In this document: in pieces, positions 16,322 to 19,963 of the stretch | Layout of the letters: every line of letters starts with the position of its first letter | Position numbering within the stretch: the first letter of the stretch is position 1 | Notes under the pieces: model-generated | Database searches by the model: none | What the model was told of the DNA's origin: nothing | What the model saw: the letters and a program-made list of their open reading frames with translations, nothing else | Origin: an uncultured Bacillota bacterium | GTDB taxonomy: Bacteria; Bacillota; Clostridia; Peptostreptococcales; Anaerovoracaceae | Assembly (NCBI GenBank): GCA_958448635.1 | Contig: CAUDEQ010000035.1 | Span: forward strand, 1-19,963 | DNA: 19,963 nt | Reading direction: 5' to 3' | Position numbers and translations under genes: made by a program

Positions 16322-16458
16322 CCTTTGTTTACTTCAATATCTGTTATATAAATATGTTATATAAAATACACTTCCTACCTTTGTAAACATAAACTGCCGC
16401 ACTTTCATTCCGGTTGCTTAATCAGTCATATTGCCGCATTGTTTTTATACCTTTTATG
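16282..16458 (-). ncRNA. Candidate leader RNA or small RNA
   Basis: The span from the predicted start site after the promoter at 16465-16494 to the T-run of the terminator, about 177 nt. Possible pairings are CAUAAA (16458-16453) with UUUAUG (16393-16388), closing a domain that holds two direct GUGCGGCA/AUGCGGCA-like copies, then GUUUAC with GUAAAC closing a second AU-rich domain, then the terminator hairpin. I do not recognise a known riboswitch, T-box or housekeeping RNA. It could equally be ordinary spacer. Confidence 0.3.
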
Positions 16459-16464
16459 TCTACA

Positions 16465-16494
16465 TTTATACCATAGATAACATTGATATGTCAA
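16465..16494 (-). promoter_or_regulatory. Promoter pointing toward the exchanger
   Basis: On the minus strand TTGACA (16494-16489), an 18-bp spacer ending in TGG, and TATAAA (16470-16465), giving an extended -10. It is in the glmL-exchanger gap and would start transcription near 16458. Confidence 0.55.
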
Positions 16495-16541
16495 GGTATG
16501 ATTGACAGGTATCGCTTGAAACCACGGTGTTTTCGGATGGT

Positions 16542-18356
16542 CTACAGACTTCTGTATTTGCAGTGCTTTCTGTAGCATAGCCTGCAGTTATGGTCGCAGT
16601 CAGGCATTCTCCCGTCCACCTCTCCGCAGGTTCGCATTATATGAGGATTATTCGCCTGCGCCTCCGATGTAGCCAGACCCGGCTCCTTCTCCACGATGCC
16701 GGCAGTATCTCCGGGTACTTTCTTTTCCGCCGGAGGAAGACCCAAATCCTCTCTGTAGGCTGACATATCGTAGCCCTGTGCTTCACACTCTTCTATATGC
16801 TTTATAAGCTCCTCTCTCTTGGCATCCTTTTCAGCCAGTTCCTGCGACAAGCCCCTGAGAGCTGCAGGTATGCCCGTATCTTCATCTCTTCCTGTGACCT
16901 TTCCGGCTTCCCCTTCACCCTCCAGGGCTGCTGCCTTTCCTTCCACAGCCAGCTTTTTCTCAAGGCTCACCGCTTTTTCAGGGAAAGCGAAGTCCAGACT
17001 CTTCTCAAGCAGCTTAATGGCGCCCTCCCTGTGCTTCACGGAAAGCACTCCCAACGATGCCATTATATAGTCGTTGTCCACCAGTATCCTGGCGTGAGAC
17101 GTAGGGAACAGCCTCATTCCCGTTTCGTCGTATTCCGCAATGCGTTCCATTATTTCCTTCCTGTGAGGAAGCCTTGTCAGTGCGCCGCCTGTTCCGACTA
17201 TATATTTCACCTGAGTCAGATCCTTGCCCTCTGCCAGCGTTGTCCTGCCGGACGGTCCGTACACGTAGCGTATCTGCCCGGCGTGCCTTTCCACAGCCTT
17301 CATTACGGCCTCTTCCGTCAGTATTTCCACCAGCTTTATCTCATCATCGTTCTTAGGTATCGCCACATAGGTTTCCAATGTTTTTTCAGGATCTATGCCT
17401 GCCTTTTGGCAAAGCTTTTGAAACCTTTCCTCTCCTATGGATTCTATGACCTTCATCCTGTTGACGTAGACGCCAAGATCCCCCTCAACTGTGCGCTTTG
17501 CCTTAGGCTCCGGAGCAATCATTATCCTTGCCACCTGATCGGATTCCGTAGCCACCGAATGGAGGTCTGTGGTAGCTCCTCCGACGTCCAACACTATAAG
17601 GTCTCCAAGGCAGTCATACAGCAGCTTGGTACACTCCATCACGGCTCCCGGCGTCGGTATTATCGGTCCGTTTACCATATCCCTCACATGCTCCATACCG
17701 GGCGCATGGATTATATGCTCCTCAAAGGCGTCCTGTATGACCTTACGGCATGGCTCTACGTTCAGATCGTCAATCTTCGGATATACATTGTCCACGTTAT
17801 AGAGCTTCTGTCCGCTTTCCTCGTCGAAGATAAGCTTCATTTCTTCCTGATTCTCAATATTTCCGGCATAGATCACAGGCGTTCTGAGACCCATGCTTCT
17901 TATCATCTCCGCATTGTCTATGGCCGTGTCACGTTCGCCGTAATCCACCCCGCCTGCGATGAGTATAAGGTTGGGATTGATCTCCTTTATTTTAGCCATA
18001 TCTGTCCTGCGCAATCTTCCCGCCGTCACATAATGTATGATTCCGCCGGCCCCCAGAGCGGCTTCCTTGGCAGCTCTGGCAGTCATATCATATACAAGCC
18101 CGTGTACCGTCATCTTCAAGCCGCCGGCAGCTGACGAGGTTGCTAGCATCTCATCGTACTCCAGCTTATCTATGTCCATTTTCCTGCACAGATCATCTAT
18201 CGCTCCCTGAAGGCCTATTCTTACATCGCCTTCAAGAACCGATGTGGGGGCCTGCCCCTGTGCCCAGAAAACCGGATTATCCGTGTCTATGTCTTTAAAC
18301 GCATTTACCACTGTGGTTGTGGAGCCGATTTCCGCAACTAAAACGTCTACCTTCAT
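16542..18356 (-). CDS. GlmL/MutL-family protein with Cys-rich C-terminal tail
   Basis: A 604-residue actin/Hsp70-like (ASKHA) ATPase of the GlmL/MutL family (unrelated to mismatch-repair MutL), proteins encoded beside B12-dependent glutamate mutase and aminomutases and thought to act as chaperone or reactivating factors. Nucleotide-binding motifs are visible: VAEIGSTTTVVNAF (7-20), LIVLDVGGATTDLHSV (253-268) and YIVGTGGALTRLP (385-397). The family core ends near 458; then comes a 145-residue extension with a Glu/Lys/Ala-rich, probably coiled or disordered linker. It ends in a cysteine cluster, Cys577, 587, 591, 594 and 599 (CDHNCRLCYRKHC), that could bind iron-sulfur or zinc. No mutase subunit gene is in the window, so the client enzyme is unknown. 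AAAGGA precedes the ATG; the GNAT gene lies 16 bp upstream. Confidence 0.88.
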   Translation of the reverse strand: MKVDVLVAEIGSTTTVVNAFKDIDTDNPVFWAQGQAPTSVLEGDVRIGLQGAIDDLCRKMDIDKLEYDEMLATSSAAGGLKMTVHGLVYDMTARAAKEAALGAGGIIHYVTAGRLRRTDMAKIKEINPNLILIAGGVDYGERDTAIDNAEMIRSMGLRTPVIYAGNIENQEEMKLIFDEESGQKLYNVDNVYPKIDDLNVEPCRKVIQDAFEEHIIHAPGMEHVRDMVNGPIIPTPGAVMECTKLLYDCLGDLIVLDVGGATTDLHSVATESDQVARIMIAPEPKAKRTVEGDLGVYVNRMKVIESIGEERFQKLCQKAGIDPEKTLETYVAIPKNDDEIKLVEILTEEAVMKAVERHAGQIRYVYGPSGRTTLAEGKDLTQVKYIVGTGGALTRLPHRKEIMERIAEYDETGMRLFPTSHARILVDNDYIMASLGVLSVKHREGAIKLLEKSLDFAFPEKAVSLEKKLAVEGKAAALEGEGEAGKVTGRDEDTGIPAALRGLSQELAEKDAKREELIKHIEECEAQGYDMSAYREDLGLPPAEKKVPGDTAGIVEKEPGLATSEAQANNPHIMRTCGEVDGRMPDCDHNCRLCYRKHCKYRSL

Positions 18357-18372
18357 ACCATAAAATTCCTTT

Positions 18373-18837
18373 CTATAAATATCGCATATAAAAATCCATT
18401 GAAGCCGGTCTATATCCCAGCTTCATGTAAAAAGCTTTTGCCTGAGGATTTGTCTCCTCTGACATAAACCGGAGCCTTTTATATCCTTTCTTGTGTGCGT
18501 AATTTTCTATTTCGTTCATGACCTGTTTTCCTATCCCTTTGCCCCGGTATTCATCTCTTATATACAGGTCATCTATTATAAGAGCGTATCCTTCTGACCA
18601 GACACTAAAAATTGTCATCAGGTTTACAAATCCTATCGTTTTGTCATTTTCTTCAATCATGAAGATAGTTATGTGTTTTGCATTTTCAAGGGCTTACATA
18701 AAAACATCTTCCAGTTCCTCATCTTTTGCCTTGTCTATCTGGTTCCAGAGGTTGTCGTCTTTTATTTCGAATTCCATAAATTCTCTGTTTAATCTTACCC
18801 AGCTTGTTTTATCCTTTTCTTGTGCAAGTCTTAACAT
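18373..18837 (-). pseudogene. GNAT acetyltransferase interrupted by an in-frame TAA
   Basis: Read from ATG 18837 (GGGAG 8 nt before it) the frame encodes a complete GNAT N-acetyltransferase of about 154 codons, except that codon 48 is TAA (18694-18696). The sequence resumes in the same frame as ALENAKHITIFMIEE and carries the acetyl-CoA loop RDEYRGKGIGKQVM and the C-terminal NPQAKAFYMKLGYRP. The 47 residues before the stop also look like the normal N-terminus of such enzymes. The internal ATG at 18660 gives only 95 residues, lacks the first strand and helix and has no ribosome site, so it is unlikely to be functional alone. One nonsense mutation, a sequencing error or stop read-through would explain it. 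The substrate is not recognisable. Confidence 0.75.
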
Positions 18838-18849
18838 TTTTTCCACTCC

Positions 18850-18912
18850 CTTTCAAATATATATCTGCTATGACATTGAGTTTTTAATAATGTCTCTTCG
18901 TTTATTTGAAAG
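18850..18912. repeat. Inverted repeat beside the GNAT ribosome site
   Basis: Perfect 10-bp arms CTTTCAAATA (18850-18859) and TATTTGAAAG (18903-18912), 43 bases apart. In the minus-strand RNA the 3' arm abuts the GGGAG ribosome site of the GNAT frame, so folding could limit access to it. Confidence 0.6.
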
Positions 18913-18964
18913 TGCTGCACCGTCTATTCTGGTATGTATTTTTCTAACTAACAACCACAGCCTT

Positions 18965-18992
18965 TTTATAGATTGATGTGTTTTGCTGTAAA
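18965..18992 (-). promoter_or_regulatory. Likely promoter of the GNAT-glmL unit
   Basis: Minus strand TTTACA (18992-18987), 16-bp spacer, TATAAA (18970-18965). The start would be near 18958, giving a 5' leader of about 120 nt that contains the 10-bp inverted repeat. Confidence 0.45.
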
Positions 18993-19017
18993 TGTTTTGT
19001 ATTGATTTTATGTTTTA

Positions 19018-19803
19018 TTACGCTTTTATTTTATTTATAATTTCGCTTTCAACTATTGCAAGATTTAATATTCCATTGTCGTTGTCATATGTCACTATCA
19101 GGTTTTTCCACGGCACTATACCGGCCTTCTGATACATCACCATCTTATGCCAGTGCCTTTCCATGTATTCTCTGCTGGATGTCATGCCGCAGTGCTCCCA
19201 GTATATCATGCTTCCGCTTTCGCTCCTGATGGTAAAGTCAGGCGCAAATGTAACACCACATATATCCAAAAGCTGCTCGTATCTAAAAGCTATATCATGT
19301 CTGTACAACTGCTCGGCTATCAGCAGCTCGGACTTGCTCCTCACCTTTAGACCCTTCGATGTGGTGTGGATCTTCTTTTCAGGCATATAGCTGCTTTTTC
19401 TATAAGGAGCCTTTGTCCACTCATCGCAATCCTTGCAACCCCTTGGCTCCATGTCGTATTTAAGCATGTGCGGTGGAAGCTCCGACAATATATTGTCGTG
19501 TGTTGGCTCCCGGTAAGCTTTGCAAAACTGCTCAAGAGCAGATATGTCTCTTCCTATTAACCTGATCTCCGCTTCCAGATATGATTTCCGTGCCAGCGCC
19601 CTTACAAGCTCCGGATTTTTCGTTATCACCTTTCTTATCCGTTTACCGTCAACGGTTTCCACTCTGAAATAGCTGTACTTATCGCCCCTTCTGACCTGCA
19701 CCACTCTGCCATTTGGGCTCATGCTCAATTCCTTGTTGGCTGCTTGAAGCCTCTGCTCAAGTTCAGCCAACATTTCTTCAAAATATTCCCTTGTCTGCAC
19801 CAT
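19018..19803 (-). CDS. Uncharacterised protein with PD-(D/E)XK-like nuclease region
   Basis: 261 residues, not assignable to a named family. Residues 1-30 are a charged coiled-coil-like helix and 33-62 are beta-rich (VVQVRRGDKYSYFRV). A second helical segment spans 65-98, and a Cys pair (Cys123, Cys126; GCKDC) sits in the middle. The C-terminal half has the arrangement of a restriction-endonuclease-like core: SKSELLIAE with Glu159, FAPDFTI with Asp189, then YWEH with Glu203-His204 where the motif would normally read ExK, and a helix with Lys220 and Tyr224. Proteins with this RSKSE...PDF...YWEH layout are, from memory, common but uncharacterised in Clostridia. AAGGGG lies 6 nt before ATG 19803. 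Upstream (19804-19963) I see no gene, only repeated TTGGCTGT. DNA cleavage is inferred, not shown. Confidence 0.7.
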   Translation of the reverse strand: MVQTREYFEEMLAELEQRLQAANKELSMSPNGRVVQVRRGDKYSYFRVETVDGKRIRKVITKNPELVRALARKSYLEAEIRLIGRDISALEQFCKAYREPTHDNILSELPPHMLKYDMEPRGCKDCDEWTKAPYRKSSYMPEKKIHTTSKGLKVRSKSELLIAEQLYRHDIAFRYEQLLDICGVTFAPDFTIRSESGSMIYWEHCGMTSSREYMERHWHKMVMYQKAGIVPWKNLIVTYDNDNGILNLAIVESEIINKIKA

Positions 19804-19963
19804 AAAATACCCCTTCGTTGGCTGTTTGGCTGTGATAACGTATTTCAGCCATCACTTTTCGCCAAAACTGTTGCCCAAAATCCCTAGTTTCTAATTTTCA
19901 GCCAACAATGTTCTGGTCAATTAAAATTGTAATGGCTAGAGCTAATTAAGCAACTTTTGCTGG

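Noticed and set aside
16342..16365. Two copies of TGTTATATAAA 13 bp apart
   Set aside because: AT-rich low-complexity sequence; neither copy pairs with a convincing -35 to make a promoter, and I see no repeat array beyond two units.
16395..16440. Short similarity (GCAACCGG ... GUGC) to the S-box SAM riboswitch core in the candidate leader
   Set aside because: Only isolated short matches; the conserved flanking helices and kink-turn sequence are missing, and the downstream gene is an ion exchanger.
16797..18134. 445-codon open frame on + opposite glmL
   Set aside because: Mirror of a strongly coding minus-strand gene; Cys/His/Leu-rich translation without recognisable domains.
19804..19963. 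Attachment site or mobile-element end suggested by TTGGCTGT repeats at the right edge
   Set aside because: Only 8-bp units, no integrase or transposase, and no matching copy elsewhere in the window.

Overview
The window looks like chromosomal DNA of a strictly anaerobic Clostridia-type Bacillota. This is inferred from strong AGGAGG-type ribosome sites, a flavodiiron protein with fused rubredoxin, a GlmL/MutL-type mutase accessory protein, a BioY/BirA biotin-uptake pair and Firmicutes-style paired ABC half-transporters. Eubacteriales family XIII (Anaerovoracaceae) would fit, but the sequence alone does not fix the genus. I see no rRNA, tRNA, CRISPR array, insertion sequence or phage gene.

Left end (1-1570, + strand): the 3' end of a sugar/cation symporter-like MFS gene whose first ~50 bases look frame-disrupted, then a nitrilase-superfamily amidohydrolase and a perfect bidirectional terminator. 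From 7052 down to 1649 (- strand) six tightly packed genes read as one operon: moaA, moaC, a mogA/moaB-type gene, a flavorubredoxin, a YibE/F membrane protein and endonuclease IV (nfo). Three make molybdenum cofactor precursors; the flavorubredoxin detoxifies O2 or NO; nfo repairs oxidised or abasic DNA. A divergent GIY-YIG gene (7227-7511, +) shares the promoter region with moaA.

Middle (7628-14964): a heterodimeric multidrug-type ABC exporter (two half-transporters, - strand, joined TGATG), followed by a small membrane-anchored DUF4825-like protein. Divergently, + strand, come birA, bioY and a GH3 lipoprotein. The birA promoter overlaps three near-identical 11-bp boxes spaced exactly 21 bp apart.

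Right part (15180-19803, all - strand): a CaCA-family Na+/Ca2+ exchanger with a complex 5' region (promoter, about 175 nt of possible leader RNA, intrinsic terminator, and a 34-codon upstream ORF ending in the exchanger's Shine-Dalgarno); an orphan GlmL/MutL protein with a long Cys-rich tail; a GNAT acetyltransferase interrupted by one in-frame TAA; and an uncharacterised protein with a PD-(D/E)XK-like nuclease region.

Most of the window is ordinary housekeeping and accessory metabolism. The best candidates for something undescribed are the exchanger leader/upstream ORF, the 21-bp phased boxes before birA, and the Cys-tailed orphan GlmL. None can be called a new system from sequence alone.
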